Source of the DNA: Mrakia gelida
Taxonomy: Eukaryota > Basidiomycota > Tremellomycetes > Cystofilobasidiales > Mrakiaceae
Assembly (NCBI GenBank): GCA_024345305.1
Contig: BRON01000004.1
Coordinates: 1,612,001 to 1,676,000, forward strand
Direction: 5' to 3'
DNA length: 64,000 nucleotides
This document shows positions 13,272-27,424 of the stretch, in pieces. The number at the start of each line of letters is the position of its first letter. Position 1 is the stretch's first letter. The notes under the pieces were generated by a model. The model searched no databases, was not told the DNA's origin, and was given only the letters and a program-made list of their open reading frames with translations. The position numbers and the translations under genes are program-made.

Positions 13272-13846
13272 CGGTCTTTTGTCATACTGAGATTGAATTC
13301 CTGTATCTGAGACCTGGCTTTAATGTAGAAGAAGAGGAGGAGAGGCGCGGGTTCGTTCTTTCTCGCGTTTCGAGTCGCGTTGTCGTTTTTGTTTCGCACA
13401 TCATGGACTGTCTTTTTTGAGCTTGTTTCGGGTCAGAACTTTTTAGCAGTCGCTACCATAAGCGTAGAGGCTGAGCTCTCGTGCTCGTACCCTGAGGTCG
13501 TGACGAGGAAGAGAGAGAATGAATCGCAGGGAATCAAGGAGACGCGTTCTTTCACCAGCATGCTGTCTTCGGAGGTCTCTTTCCCAGCCAATCTTGAGTT
13601 CACACCCTCAGGGAATCAAGTCGGACTTCATCGTCCAAAAAAGAGTTCACGGAGGCAAAACGAGGATGACATGCTCGAAACTCGTCTTCAACTCGTCGAG
13701 CTCGCGAGCTCACCCTTCTCTCTTCACCAGCCAGGACCTCCCTTCACCGTCTTCACTCCGGCCGCCTCTCCTCTCCTCTCCAGACCTCACACACGATCTT
13801 CTTCTCCCTTTCCCTCACCCGTTCCCCTCTCTGGATCGCTTGAAGG
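13272..13846. other. Intergenic region between RTA1-like gene and TFB4
   Basis: No supported gene. A long forward open frame (13380-13931) overlaps the TFB4 start in another frame and shows no splice pattern or domain. The stretch probably contains the 3' UTR of the left gene and the TFB4 promoter, which is pyrimidine-rich just before its ATG. Confidence 0.4.
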
Positions 13847-15647
13847 ATGGCTCCTGCACCTCTCCTTCCCACCGAGTTCATCCCTTCTTCCCTCCTCATG
13901 CCTTGTCCACCCAAGACGACCCCTTAGCTGACCTTCTCTCTACGCTCTTGCACCTTCGCAGCTCCTGCTCTCTCCTCACTGTCATCCTCGACCTCTCTCC
14001 TCTCTCGTGGGCTGATGCAGCGACTGGAGTGGACGGTGGCGACCCTCTCTCCCTTCAAGCCATGATCGCTCAGATCCTCATCTTTCTCAACGCCAACCTC
14101 GCAAGCAAAGCTGGGAACGGCCTCGCAGTTTGGGGTGTTAGAGGGTCCAAGAGGTGAGACAGTCTCTGCCTTCAAGCTGAAGAGGTCGGGGGAGGAGTCG
14201 AGGAGAAGGAGTGGTGGACATTGAGGAAGGAGAGTCGAGCTGACCTTCGTTCTCCCTTCCCTCTCTTTGAGCAGCACGTTACTCTACGCCTCGACGGAGG
14301 AGACACCAGAGGACCATCAGCGACCTGATCCCAACATGTACGAGCCTTTCAGGGTCATGAACGATTCGATAACGAGGAAGGTGGAAGAGGTGATGGCCGT
14401 GGAGGAGGAGGAAGGATCGATATCTGGTGAGCTCGGCTCGTCTCCTTCTCCTCTTTCCCGCTCGTCTTCCAGTGCAGAAGCTGACATGAGGTCTTGCTTG
14501 ATTCTTCAGCATCAACATCACTCGTCACCGCTCTTTGCAAAGCTCTCTGCTGTGAGTACCGATGGAGGAGGAGCTTCGAACGTCGGACGAAGCTGACAGA
14601 TCTCCCTCCCTCCCTCCCTTCTCGACCCCCTCAGATATCAATCGCCTCCACCACTCCCCAGCGGTCTCCACCTCGACAGCCATGGGAGTTTCCTCGAACG
14701 GCAGTCAACTCCCTCCGTCCAGAACAGGCACGACCTCCTCCTCAGCAGCTCGAACAGCGGAGGAAGCGAGTCACAACGCCAGGATCTTGATCGTCAGCGC
14801 GAGTGAGGAGGAGAGTAGTGGATACGTGAGCTTGATGAACTGCATCTTCTCAGCACAGAAGGCTGTGAGTTCACTCTCTTCTGCTGGGGGCGTTGAAACT
14901 GCAGAAGCCACGGAAGGGAGGTGAGAGCTGACCTGGACGTCGACGTTTCGCTCCGAGCAGAGGATCATCATCGACGTCTGCAAACTCGCCGGATCGGAAG
15001 CCATCTTCCTTCAGCAAGCCTCGCATCTGACAGGAGGGACCTATCTTCGTATACCTCAACGGTCGGCTCTGCTTCAGTACTTGATGGTTCGTTCTCCGTC
15101 CTCTTCTTCCTTTGACGGACGCGCGAGGGCTGATCTTCCCTCCCCTTTCTGTTCCCTGCCGCGTCAGATGTCTTTCCTTCCCTCTCGACCCCTTCGACGC
15201 CTCATCCTCCTACCATCTCAAGACCGAGTCGACTTCCGAGCTGCCTGCTTCTGCCACAAGAACATCGTCGACGTCGGCTACGTCTGCTCGGTTTGCTTAT
15301 CGAGTGAGCCCACTCCTCTGCCTGCTCGTCCTCTTCCCCTTCTTTCTTCGACTGACTCGACTTTGACGTTCCCTCCCCTGCCAGTCTTCTGCAAGCCTGT
15401 CCCTATCTGCTCGACCTGCAAGACGAGGTTCCCGATGTCGACGCTGCAAGCCCTCGGTTTCTCGATGGTTCGTCCCTCGCTCATCACGTTTTTGCTCTTC
15501 GAACGTTGCCCTGTGAGCTGACCGATTTTTTTTGGCTACCTTCTCGTTTCTCAGCCCAAGGTCACTGCTGGGTCCGTCGCCTCAAGAGCGCTGAACGGAG
15601 GAGGGAGTGCGGCTGCGAGTAGATCGGCGAGTCCTTCCTCGAGATAA
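13847..15647 (+). CDS. TFB4: TFIIH subunit TFB4 (p34)
   Basis: A core subunit of the general transcription and DNA-repair factor TFIIH, pairing with SSL1/p44. The first exon is 13847-13875 (MAPAPLLPT), spliced at a GTTCAT donor to 13962. This yields DSCSLLTVILDLSPLSW, the start of the von Willebrand A-like fold. Further family marks are FLNANLASKAGNGLAVWG, SLVTALCKALCYINR, NARILIVSASEEESSGYVSLMNCIFSAQKA (quoted in two parts, at about 14780-14868), IIIDVCKLAGSEAIFLQQAS and LTGGTYLRI. The C-terminal C4 zinc region follows: CFCHKNIVDVGYVCSVCLS, then CKPVPICSTCKTRF. The tail after the zinc region is Ser/Ala-rich. Splicing produces a complete product of normal family length, with an extra Ser/Gly/Thr-rich loop near 14660-14770 compared with yeast Tfb4. 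Confidence 0.93.
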
Positions 15648-15972
15648 AACAAAACAACAACAACAACAACAATGAAGCAGAGCAGCCTCTCCTTCCGCCT
15701 TTTTCTCTCTCGTCTTATTTCTCTTTCCTTAACGTTATTCATGACCCCTCGAACTCTCCCAAAGTCGAAAAATCTTGATCACAACAAGCGAAAAACCTCC
15801 TGGCGAGAAGACCGAAGCCACAGCCTTGAGCACAGTCGGATCGCGACCTCGACCTCGTCCTCCCCTCCGCCCTCTCTCTTCTCTCTCCTCCACCCTCCCC
15901 TTACCGAACGAAAGTTCCTTCTCTCCCTTCCCCTCACCCGTCTTCTCTTCTTCGCTCTATCTCTCTCTGAGG
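15648..15972. other. TFB4-SIN3 intergenic region
   Basis: A short AACAAC repeat (about 15649-15671) follows the TFB4 stop. The rest is a pyrimidine-rich leader just ahead of the SIN3 start. No gene is seen. Confidence 0.4.
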
Positions 15973-18900
15973 ATGGCCGAGGGAACTCCTTCCTCCTCTG
16001 CACCTCCTCTTGAGGCTGCTCAAAACCTCATGTCTTCCGCTGGACCTCAAGCTGCTCCGATCCCTGTTCCTCCTCCTCAGCCTACAGCTCAAGCTCAGGC
16101 GGAAGCCGGACCTTCGAATCTGGTGGCGGCTAGTATGCCTGTCAACTACAGACCGTTGAACGTCAGGTGAGTCACATACGAATGGATGAGGGAAGAAGAG
16201 ACTGGGAGGGGAAGGAGAAGAAGAACGAGCGAGAGCTGACCACCTTGCGTTTCGGTTTCCTTCCTTCTCTTCCAGGGACGCTCTCTCGTACTTGGATCAA
16301 GTCAAGGTAAGTAGATACGAATCTCCCTGGCTCTCTTCGTGGCTGAATGGGAACTGGGCGAGATTGCTCTGCTCGGATGGAAGGAGAAGGGAGAGGGAGG
16401 ACAGGAAGAAGGCGAGATGGTCTCGTCGGAACACGCCGACGTTTCTCACCTCTTTCAACGAGAAGATCTTCCTTCCCAACTCGATCAACTCCATCGAGAG
16501 TTCTCCCTCCTACGAGTTCTCCTCTCCATCCATCCGTCTCCGTTCTTGGTTGACCGAGTTGGAGTGGCATCTTCTCGCGGCTGGATGATTCCTCCACACC
16601 CCAAACCTTCCCCTCCTTCTTCTCGTTCGAACGAACAACGCTGACCTCTGCTTCTCCTTCTCTCGTTCAGATTCAATTCTCAGATCAACCTGATGTCTAC
16701 AACCGATTCCTGGATGTCATGAAGGAGTTCAAGGGTCAGATGTGAGTACCAAAGGAGCCCTTCGTGTCTTCTTGTCGAGCTTCGCCTTCCTTCCCACCTC
16801 CCTCCGCTCCCTTTCAGCCCATCCCATCGCGTCGACACCTTTCTTCCTTTCGTTCCCTTCCTCCCTCTTTCTCGCTGACTCCTCTCCTCTCCTCTCCTCG
16901 TCTTCTCTTCTCCAGCATCGACACTCCCGGAGTCATCGATCGAGTCTCTTCTCTCTTCCGAGGTCATCCTTCGCTCATCCAAGGCTTCAACACCTTCCTC
17001 CCTCCCGGCTACCGCATCGAGTGCCTCGGTGGAGAAGGAGACGAACGAGGTCTCATCACCGTCATCACCCCTACCGGAACCATCTCCCAAGTCGCAGGAC
17101 AGTTCTCAGCTGGTATCGCCGCCGCCGCCGCTGCTGCCAACGGAGGACCAGTACCAGGAGGACCTCCCACCTTCGGTCAACCCACCCCTCCCGTCCTCCC
17201 CTACAACTCGAGGAACGACCAACAAGCGTCTTCGTCGTCGTCGTCAGCCAACGGAGGTCCTCAGCAACAGCAACAGCAACAGCAGCAGCAGCAACAACAG
17301 CCTACTGCTGGAGGAGGAACGCCAGGGTCCGCTTCAGGTTCGGTTCCTCCTCAAAACGACGCTTCCTTCGGCCAACGCCTTCCTCCTCAACTCGAGTTCA
17401 ACCACGCGATCAACTACGTCAACAAGATCAAGAATAGGTTCGCGTCGGATCCGGAAACCTACAAGCAGTTCTTGGAGATCCTGCAGACGTACCAGAAGGA
17501 GCAGAGGCCCATCCAGGACGTGAGTTTCAATCTCGAGCTTCGAGTGTCTCGCGCTCTTCTTCGTTTCCTCTCCCTTTCCCATACCCTCTCTCCTTCTTGT
17601 CCGGTTTCGCTCTCTCGAACCCAAACCGACCCCTTCAATCCCTCTCGTCCACTTCTCGCAGGTCTACGCTCAAGTCACCATCCTCTTCAAGAACGCTCCC
17701 GACCTTCTCGACGAGTTCAAGCAGTTCCTCCCCGACACCTCGAACGGTGCTCCTCCCTCTGGTCTCTTCGGAGGTCTCATCGGTCAGATGGCCAACGACA
17801 TGATGGCTCCAGCCAACAAGGGTGGAGCTGGAGGAGCCGCGGCGGAGAAGAAGGCCGTTGCTGGAGGAGGAGGAGGAGCTCGAGCTGTTGGAGGAGGAGA
17901 GAAGAAGGGTGGAGATCCGTCGAAGGGGAAGGAGGTCGAGGCGCTCCCGGCTTCGAAGAAAAAGAGAGGTCCTGGGGAGTTGCAGCAGACTAAGGGAGCG
18001 GCTGTCAAGGTGAGTTTTCGATCGGTTTCGTCTTCGGATTGAAGCGAGAGAGGAGGGGAGGGGAGGGAGGGCGGACTCGAAGGAGCAACGAGAGCTGACC
18101 ATCTATCTCGCTCGCTCTTCTCCTCCCTTCCAGCCCAAGAAGTCGAAGCACCATCACAAGGGAGAAGCCTCTCCCGAACCCTCCAACAACCTCAACGACC
18201 AGCAATCCTCCTCCCACGCTCCTCATCAACCCTCTTACTCCTCGACCCACAACGCTGGAGGATCCCTCGCCTCGCCCGACGAGATCGCCTTCTTCGAGCG
18301 CGTCAAGAAGTTCATCGAGGACAAGAACACCTACCACGAGTTCCTCAAGCTCCTCAACCTCTTCGTCCAGGACATCATAGACTCCAAGGTCCTCGTCGAA
18401 CGAGCTGCTCTCTTCATCGGAGAGTCGGGAGACATCTGGAACCAGTTCAGGGTGTTGGTCGGAGACGATCAGGCTGGAAGGGGTGGGATTGCTGGAGTTG
18501 GTGGTCAGTATGGGTTGAACGGGAGTGGAGGGATCTTGGGTGCTGGAGCTGGGTTGGACGGAGTGCTGGACAACAACACCGCAGTGGATAGGCCCAAGGT
18601 CGATCTCAACAGCTGCAAGGCGTACGGAGCGAGTTACAGGAAGCTTCCCAAGTCGGTGAGTCGCGTTCTTTTCGTTCGCTTTTTCAGCCTTCATTCGATC
18701 TCGTCGAGACTGACTCTCGTTCGAACGTTCTTTTCTCGTTTCGCAGGAGGTCAACCTCTCGTGCTCTGGTCGAGATCCGATGTGCTGGGACGTCCTCAAC
18801 GACGAGTGGGTCTCGCATCCTACCTCCGCCTCGGAAGACTCCGCTCCCTTCATCGCCCACAAGAAGAACATCTACGAGGAGTCCCTTCATCGAGCCGAGG

Positions 18901-21679
18901 AGGAACGACACGAGTACGACTACCACATCGAAGCCAACCTCCGAACCATCGCTCTCCTCGAACCCATCGCCGCTCGAATCGCCCTCATGTCCGCGGAGGA
19001 GAAGCTCGTCTTCCGACTCAAGCCTGGACTCGGAGGACAGTCCAAGAGTATCTACCAGAGGATCATCAAGAAGATCTACGGACGAGACTCGGGTCTCGAG
19101 GTCATCGGAGCTCTTCACGAGAACCCTACCGTCGCCGTCCCCGTCGTCCTCGCTCGACTCAAGCAGAAGGACGAGGAGTGGAAGCGAGCTCAGCGAGAGT
19201 GGAACAAGGTCTGGAGGGAGGTCGACGCCAAGAACTTCTACAAGTCGCTCGACCACCAAGGAGTCACGTTCAAGACCAACGACAAGAAGGCCATCACCTC
19301 CAAGTCGCTCGTCGCCGAGATCGAGGCTCTTCGAAGGGAACAGATCCAACGACGAGACGCCCTCATCGACTCGTCCCTCGGAGCCAAGCCCAAGTACCAG
19401 TACTCGTACAAGATCGACGACCTCGACTGCCTCCAGGACTCGCTCAAACTCGTCTTCTCCTACCTCGATCGAGCACCCGGAGGACTCTCGAGTTCGGATC
19501 GAGAACGCGTCGAATCCTTCCTCCGAAACTTCATCCCCACCTTCTTCATGTTCCCCATCAACGACTTCGACGCCGCGTTCGTGATCCCCGGCGAGGGAGG
19601 AATCGGAGCGACCGGACACCTCAACGGAGACGGAGACGAGTCTGAGATCGACGGGATGAGCGATGGAGGAAGCGCTGCTGGAGGAGACGACGATGGAGAC
19701 GATGGAGCCTCGAACGGATCGACCAAGAAGGCCAAGAAGTCGGGAGGAGACCTGAGGAAGAAGGTCCTCAAGGGAGCTGTTGGAGCTGGAGCTGGTCGAG
19801 CGTCGTCGTCGACTCCTGGACCTTCGACTTCTGCCGTCGCTACCCCTTCGTCCATGGCCGACGATTCGCCCGCTCCCGAGGCTTCTGGATCTGGAGTCGT
19901 CGTCGCTGAGGAGTCTGGAACCGACATGGACGTCGACGTTTCGACCTCGCCGACCCTCCCTGCTGGCGTCCCTTCGCTCGAGTCTGTCGCCAACGGAGGA
20001 GCGACGGAGAAGACCTGGATCTCGGTGGACGATGCCGCGTCGGAGTACAGTCAGTCAAGAGCAACGTCCCCTGCTGGAAGCTCGAGTGCGAACGACGGAC
20101 CCAGTCGACCCAAGAGGAAGGCCAACTTCTTTGCCAACGCTCCCCTCTACGTTCTCTTCCGTCTCTTGCAGGTTCGTTTTCTCCCTCCTCTCTCTTTCCC
20201 TCTTTTCCGAAGGAACCACAACTAACTCGCTCAACCTCTTTCAGATGCTCTACAACCGCCTCTCAACCCTCAAAGAGATCGCTCGAAAGCAAGCCACGGC
20301 CAACCCTCCCTCCCAACTCATCAACCCCCTCGCCGTCGAACTCGGTCTCAACGACGTCGGTGGACCCTCCCCTCTCCTTATGGAAGGCTCCAACCCCCCA
20401 GCTCACTTCTACGAACACCTCCTCGACCTGTGCGAGAAGCTGTTCGACAACGAGATCGATCAGCTCGCGTTCGAGGAGAACATGAGGCATATGTACGGAA
20501 CCAAGGCGTTCATCAGCTTCACGTTGGATAAGTTGATTGCGGGGATTGTTAAGCAGGTGCGTAGCTCGGAACCGAGACGAAGAAGGGGGGAGCAAAACGA
20601 GGAGATCGAGAACTGACTTGTTCACGACGCGTCGTCCCTGTTTCCTTCTTTGCGAACAGGTCCAAATCGTCATGACCGACTCCAAGTCACAGGATCTCCT
20701 TGGACTGCTCGCCAACGATCGAACGCTCGAGTTCACCACCGCTCGTCAGCAGATCTCGTACCGAATGGGCGCTGAGGCGACCCTTGGATCGGAGGAGAAC
20801 TTGTACAGGATGGAATGGGTGAGTGTTTCGCTTCTTTTCCTCTTCTCGTTCCTAACCTGCTCTCCTTCGAGCTTGGCTGTTCGGCTGTCCGTCCGTTCCC
20901 TCGTTCGCTGACGTTTTCGCTCGTTTCGTTTCCCGTCTTCCCAGGTCGACGAGTCGAAGTCCCTCCTCATCCAGCTCCTCGGAAAGGACGACCTCACCCT
21001 CGACGATGCCATCACCGCCGAGCAGAAGTGGAAGGCTTACCTCGCTAGCTTCATCCTCGTGAGTTCACTCGCCTCTCGCCTCTTGGTCCCGCTCGAGCGG
21101 CGCGACTCTCACTGATCATCTCCCTCCTCGTCTCTCTTTCCTTCTTCAGACCCACCCCACCGAAGGTCTCCCCGCCAAGGTCAAGCAGCCCTTCCTCAGG
21201 AGGTTAGTCGTACCCTCTGTCTCTCTCTCTCGTTTCGTCTCGCTCTCGTTCGCTGACTCGCTTGTCGTTTCCTATCTCCCTCTAGAACCATGCGCTCTAT
21301 CCCCGTCGCTCCCGCTCCCTCCACCTTCATCGCCGAATCCGGTCTCGAGATCAAAGTCTGCATCGGATCCTACAAGCTCTTCTTCGTCCCGGACACCGAG
21401 GACTTCTTCTCTCGACGACTCACGGTCGAGGACGAGGAGGCAAGGAAGGTCCTCATCGAGACGGCCAGCAAGGAGGGAAGGGAGAAGGTCGACGCTTGGG
21501 TGGACGAGAAGCTCGGACTCGCTCCTGCTGCTGCTGCTGCTGCTGCTGCTCCCGCGGTGGTCGAGGAGGAGAAGAAGGAGGAGGAGGTCGTCGCTGCTGC
21601 CGCTGCTCCCATCGCTGAGGCTGTCGTCGAGCCTGCTGCCGTCGTCGCTGCTCCCGCTCCTGCTTCGGTTGTTGCTTAG
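15973..21679 (+). CDS. SIN3: SIN3 corepressor scaffold
   Basis: The scaffold of the Sin3/Rpd3 histone deacetylase complex. About twelve exons encode roughly 1,400 residues. PAH1 begins at DALSYLDQVK and continues with QFSDQPDVYNRFLDVMKEFK and FLPPGYRIE. PAH2 begins at FNHAINYVNKIKNRF. PAH3 begins at DEIAFFERVKKFIEDKNTY. The HDAC-interacting domain covers about 18590-19570 (KLPKSEVNLSCSGRDPMCWD, then LNDEWVSHP, then AEEERHEYDYHIEANLRTI). After an acidic, low-complexity linker, the Sin3 C-terminal domain begins at FFANAPLYVLFRLLQMLYNR. A glutamine run of 13 codons lies between PAH1 and PAH2 (17262-17300). The C-terminus ends in an alanine-rich tail of about 60 residues, apparently unusual for the family. 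The exon boundaries DALSYLDQVK/IQFSDQ and GQI/IDTP fit the introns seen. Confidence 0.97.
17262..17300 (+). repeat. Glutamine (CAG/CAA) run in SIN3
   Basis: Thirteen consecutive Gln codons mixing CAG and CAA lie between PAH1 and PAH2. They sit in a Pro/Gly/Ser-rich linker, so length changes should be tolerated. Confidence 0.9.
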
Positions 21680-22004
21680 GACTCGTTCGCTATAGCTCTA
21701 GTCTTCCCTTCTTCGGTATCTCTCTATAGCTCTACTCTTCTTTTCTTGGTCTCTGTTTCCCCTCTTGTCTCTCTTCGTTTCGACCCACACCCCACCCCTT
21801 CTCCGTCCCCTTCTTATGCTTTTTGTTCGCTTAGTTCTATCTCTTTTGTGCCGTGTTGTCTCTGGATGCCCTCTCTTTCTTACGATCTCTAGAAGAAAGA
21901 CGGACGAGAAAGAGGTCATGTCGTGTTCGTAAAGACAAGAAAAGCGAGGTAAGAAAACAGCGAGAGCTCGTTCGTTTCGAAAGCAGGGTAGTAGATTAGA
22001 GTAT
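21680..22004. other. Convergent 3' ends of SIN3 and FEN1
   Basis: The two genes converge here. The sequence holds T-rich 3' UTR-like stretches (CTCTATAGCTCTA occurs in two near copies at about 21689 and 21720). No gene is seen. Confidence 0.4.
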
Positions 22005-24856
22005 CTACTTCTTCTTCTTCTTAGCGTCGGCTTTCTCCTTGGCTCCTCCCTGAAAACACCAAAACCAAAGCAGAAACGAACGCGACGAAGAGAGGGAGGG
22101 GAGAGAGGGTCAGCTCGACGCGTCGAACGAAACGAACAACGACGATACGAGAGAAAGAGAGAGAATCAACGAACCTTCCTCTTCGCCCCGGCCCCACCCT
22201 TCTTCTCATCCGCCTTCTTCTTCGACGACGAGGCCTCCTTGCTCGGATCCTTGGGGAGGACTTTGAAGAACCCGTCGAGTCGACCTTGCTGTTTGGCGTT
22301 GAACCCTTTGGCGAGTTTCGAAGCTCCGGCTCGGACTCGGTCCTCGCTGCATAACCAACCAAGAAACGAAGGTGAGGGGTGGATCAGTGGGGGAGGGAGG
22401 GAGGGAAGAGGAGGAGAAGGGGAGGAGGGAGGGTGGAAGAGGGAGGGAGGGAGGGACGGAGGGCAGGAGGGAAGGAAAAAGAGATACGAACCTGAACCCC
22501 TTATCTCGAACAAGGAACTCGATCAATCCATCAACGTCGGGCATGGACCATTCGACCTGCGAACGAACGAACGAAAACCAACGCGACACAAGGGAACGAG
22601 AGAGGTCAGTCACGTCGAACCCCTTCCGCCCTCCCTCCAAAACGGCGAATCAAAACAAGAGAAAAAAGCGCGTCCAACTCACCTCAACGTCCTCCGCCTT
22701 GGTCACGTCGGGATGCAAGAACAACTCCTTCGCACCCTCCCAGTTCCAATCCTCGGGCACCACAATCCCACCCTTCTTCTTCCCTTTCGCCTTCCCCTTC
22801 CCTTTCCCCTTCACCATCTTCTTCTTCTTCGGAGCAGCAGCCTTCTTCTTCTCCTTCTTCGCCGGCGACGACGACTTCTCCTTAACGATCAACTCCCCGT
22901 CCGAGTCGTACTCCTCCGCTCCTCCATCCTCCGACTCCATCCCCGACTCAACTGCCTCCTCCTCCTCCTCCGACTCGTCTTCGGATTCTTGGACCTCAAC
23001 CTCGTCGTCATCCTCGGACGACTCCTCGGCAGCAGCTCCCTCTCGATCCGCCTGGGCCTGTCTCAGATGCTTGACGACCTTCTTGAGGGAGCCGTGTTCT
23101 CGAATGAGTTTGACGGCGGTGGAGGGTCCGACTCCCTTGATGGGTTCGACGTAGTCGCAGCCCATGAGGATGCAGAGGTCGACGAACTGAGAACGAACGA
23201 AACGAACGGACGGGGAGTGAGTCCGAGAGAAAGAGAAAAAGGAGAGGGGAGAGGGGGAGGGGTAGGGGGATGGGGGAAGAGAGAGCGAGAGACGAGACGA
23301 ACCTGATCCATCTCCATGTTCATCCCTTCCAGGACTCTTGCGAGGTTGATCTCGGCGATGGGAGCCTTCTTGGCTTCCGAGAAGGTGAGGTGTCGGAGGA
23401 GGATGGGCGAGTTGAAGGTGAGGGTGTCCATGTCTTCCGAACCGGCTCCGTAGACCTTTTGCGAGACGAGACAAGACGAGACGCGACGAGGGTGAGGTCA
23501 GTGTCGGACTCGCGAGAGAGCGAGAACGAAGCAGCAAACAGGCTTGACGCTCACCTTTCCTCCTCGAGCGAGCTCGGCACACTGAGCTTCGGCTTCACTG
23601 GGTGCCTGAAGAAGAGAAGGAAGAACGGAGAGAGAAGTCAGCTCGCGAAAGACGCGACGAGGGGGAAGGAGAGTGAGAGAGAGACTCGAAGAACGAACCA
23701 CAACGACCGGAATCCCCATCAACTTGAGCAGCTTCTGACACTCCAAGTTCTGCTCCCTCGTAACTCGAACTTGTCGTCGGTTCATCTTGTCGATCTCCTC
23801 GACGGTTCCTAAAACGAACGCAATGCAACGACGAGAAGGTCAGCTTTCGACGCGAGAGAGCTTCCCCTACTCCCACTCCCAATCTCCACACAGAAGGGCT
23901 TCGAACGACGCACCAGTCTCCTTAGCCTCCTCCTCCCCAGCCTTAGCTTCCTCCCTCTTCTCGAATCGCTTGTTGAGCTGGGTAACAACGAAACAACGAC
24001 GCGAACAAGGTCAGCTCTCGTCTCCTCTTCTCCCTCTCCCTCCCCTCGCTCCTCCCTCCCTCCCCCATCGTCCTTCGCAAGATCGAAAGCGGACTCACCA
24101 CCCCCTTCTTCATATCAGGCGGTTTCCCATCGAACACGTAGCACGGTTTAATCCCATGCTCTACCATTCGAATGGTTCGATAGAAGGTTCCCATGAGATG
24201 GGAGGTGACCTCTCCAGCGTCGTTCATGAGCATCTCTCCGTCCTTTTGGCGAACGGCGATGAGGAATCTGGGAGATCGGGGAGGGGCAAGGTTAAACACC
24301 AATTCGAGCCTTAATGAAAAGAGGTGCGAGAGGGAATAGGGGGACTCACTGGTAGAGACTGGGAGGAGCGAACGAGCAACGAGAGAGAAGGGAGGGGAGG
24401 GGAAGGAGAAGGAGGTGGGTGAGCTCGCTGAACGGTTCGTTCGCTCCTTCTTCCTTCCTCGAGGTCAGGAAGAAGAGGATCGCACGGACGACGTACCTCA
24501 TACTAGCGTCAATAGCTACTTTCCTCCCAAACATGGTCTTGATGTCGTGTTCAGTCATCGCTTTAGGAGCTGAGAACGATCCAATCCAATCCAAAGGTGG
24601 TGGAGCGCGAAGGAGCGCAAGGGAGGTGGATGAGATTGAGGTCGGATGGACGAAGAGAGGGGAGAGAGCGAGATCGGATCATCGGTGAAGGCGAATCATG
24701 GAGGAGGGTGCAGAAGAGAGGAGGTGAGGGAGAGTCAGTGCTTGCAAAGATGGGACGTGGGACGAGGACGAGAGGGAAGAAGGGAGGAGGTGAAGGGAAG
24801 GGAAAGGGAAACGAACCTTCCTCCCCGATGAGAGCGGTCAGGCCTTTGATTCCCAT
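22005..24856 (-). CDS. RAD27: Flap endonuclease 1 (FEN1/RAD27) with charged insert
   Basis: A structure-specific 5' nuclease that removes RNA-DNA flaps at Okazaki fragments and acts in base-excision repair. It starts [13 protein letters not shown]. An acceptor CAG lies directly before the ATG, suggesting a 5' UTR intron. Catalytic-core motifs include [22 protein letters not shown], the [10 protein letters not shown] helix carrying active-site acids, EDMDTLTF, and [17 protein letters not shown] (helix-hairpin-helix). [14 protein letters not shown] and [13 protein letters not shown] follow, then the PCNA-binding box [11 protein letters not shown] Lys-rich C-terminus completes it. Between [12 protein letters not shown] and VVPEDWNW lies about 95 residues absent from ordinary FEN1: first very acidic (about 22880-23040), then Lys/Gly-rich (about 22775-22880). 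The flanking core is intact, so this is probably an in-frame loop expansion rather than a missed intron. Confidence 0.95.
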
Positions 24857-25625
24857 CTGGAAGAACGAGTTGAGTGAAGTCTGGGAGGAGCAGAGGTTCA
24901 GGACGAGGGTGAAAGAAGGGGAAGGAGAGGAGGGGGTGGGACTGACGGGAGGGAAAGGGGATGGCGGATGGGATGTGAGCTTCACGTCGCGCGTCCTCTC
25001 GTCGTCTTTGATGAGGAGCAAAATGGATGGTCGTCAAGGTCGTGTTTTCTTCGACGAAGACGGCGAGTTTTTGGGTGGGATGGAAGGAGGAGGGGATGAT
25101 AGTGCCGCTTCTGAGAGAACAGACTCAGAAAATATACTTTCCACGCGAGACGGAGGTGAACGAAACGACGTTCGTGAAACGCGACGACGATCTCGACCTG
25201 CTCCTCTCTTCCTCCTCCCCTCGTCCAGGACTCCAAGCCTCGCAGAGAAGCCAGTCCTTAGCCAGCCCTTGATCGTATGCCCCGAAGACACGTCAGAGGC
25301 GAGCCGCTCCCTTCTCAGGTCAACGACGCTGAAGGCGATTGAAAGGGAAATAAGTTCTGGCATGAGTCGTAACTAGAGTGAAAGAGCCGAGAGCGAGAGG
25401 AACCAAGAGAAGCGAGTGCTGCAACTGTGAAAGCAAACGAAGGAAAAATGAAAGCAAAGAAGGGAAAGGCTAGGAAAGAAGCTCGTGAAAGAAAGAAACC
25501 CCGACCGTCCGACGCGTCTCGACTCCAAACCGAGACCTCCCCTCCTCCGGCTCTAAACAAGCACTCCTCCCCAGTACCACCGACCGACCGAGTAAGAGAG
25601 AAGAAGGCGAGATCGAGAAAATCGT
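24857..25625. other. Region between FEN1 start and SEC4 end
   Basis: This should hold the FEN1 promoter, its 5' UTR (probably with an intron ending just before the ATG) and the SEC4 3' UTR. Open frames on both strands are rich in Arg, Glu and Ser and have no clear domain. I see no supported gene. Confidence 0.4.
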
Positions 25626-27220
<1,595 letters not shown>

Positions 27221-27424
27221 TACAGAATTTGATTAATGCGAGGTGTAGAGAGGGGAGAGGGGGTCGTGGTTGGCCTTCAACTTCGAAACCGACCTTTTCG
27301 TTCTCGACTTCCATCGCCGAACGACCCCCCATCCCTCCTATTCTCTCCTTTTCCGTGCCCGTACACTCTCTGGTATCCTCCGTCAAGCTCCGTCCTCTTC
27401 GTTGAGAGATTTGCTCTCGTTCTC

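Noticed and set aside
13380..13931. A forward open frame before TFB4
   Set aside because: It has no motif, no donor or acceptor support, and overlaps the TFB4 start exon in another frame.
18684..19619. A 311-codon minus-strand open frame inside SIN3
   Set aside because: It is the reverse shadow of the HDAC-interacting exon; the Sin3 domain on the plus strand is unambiguous.
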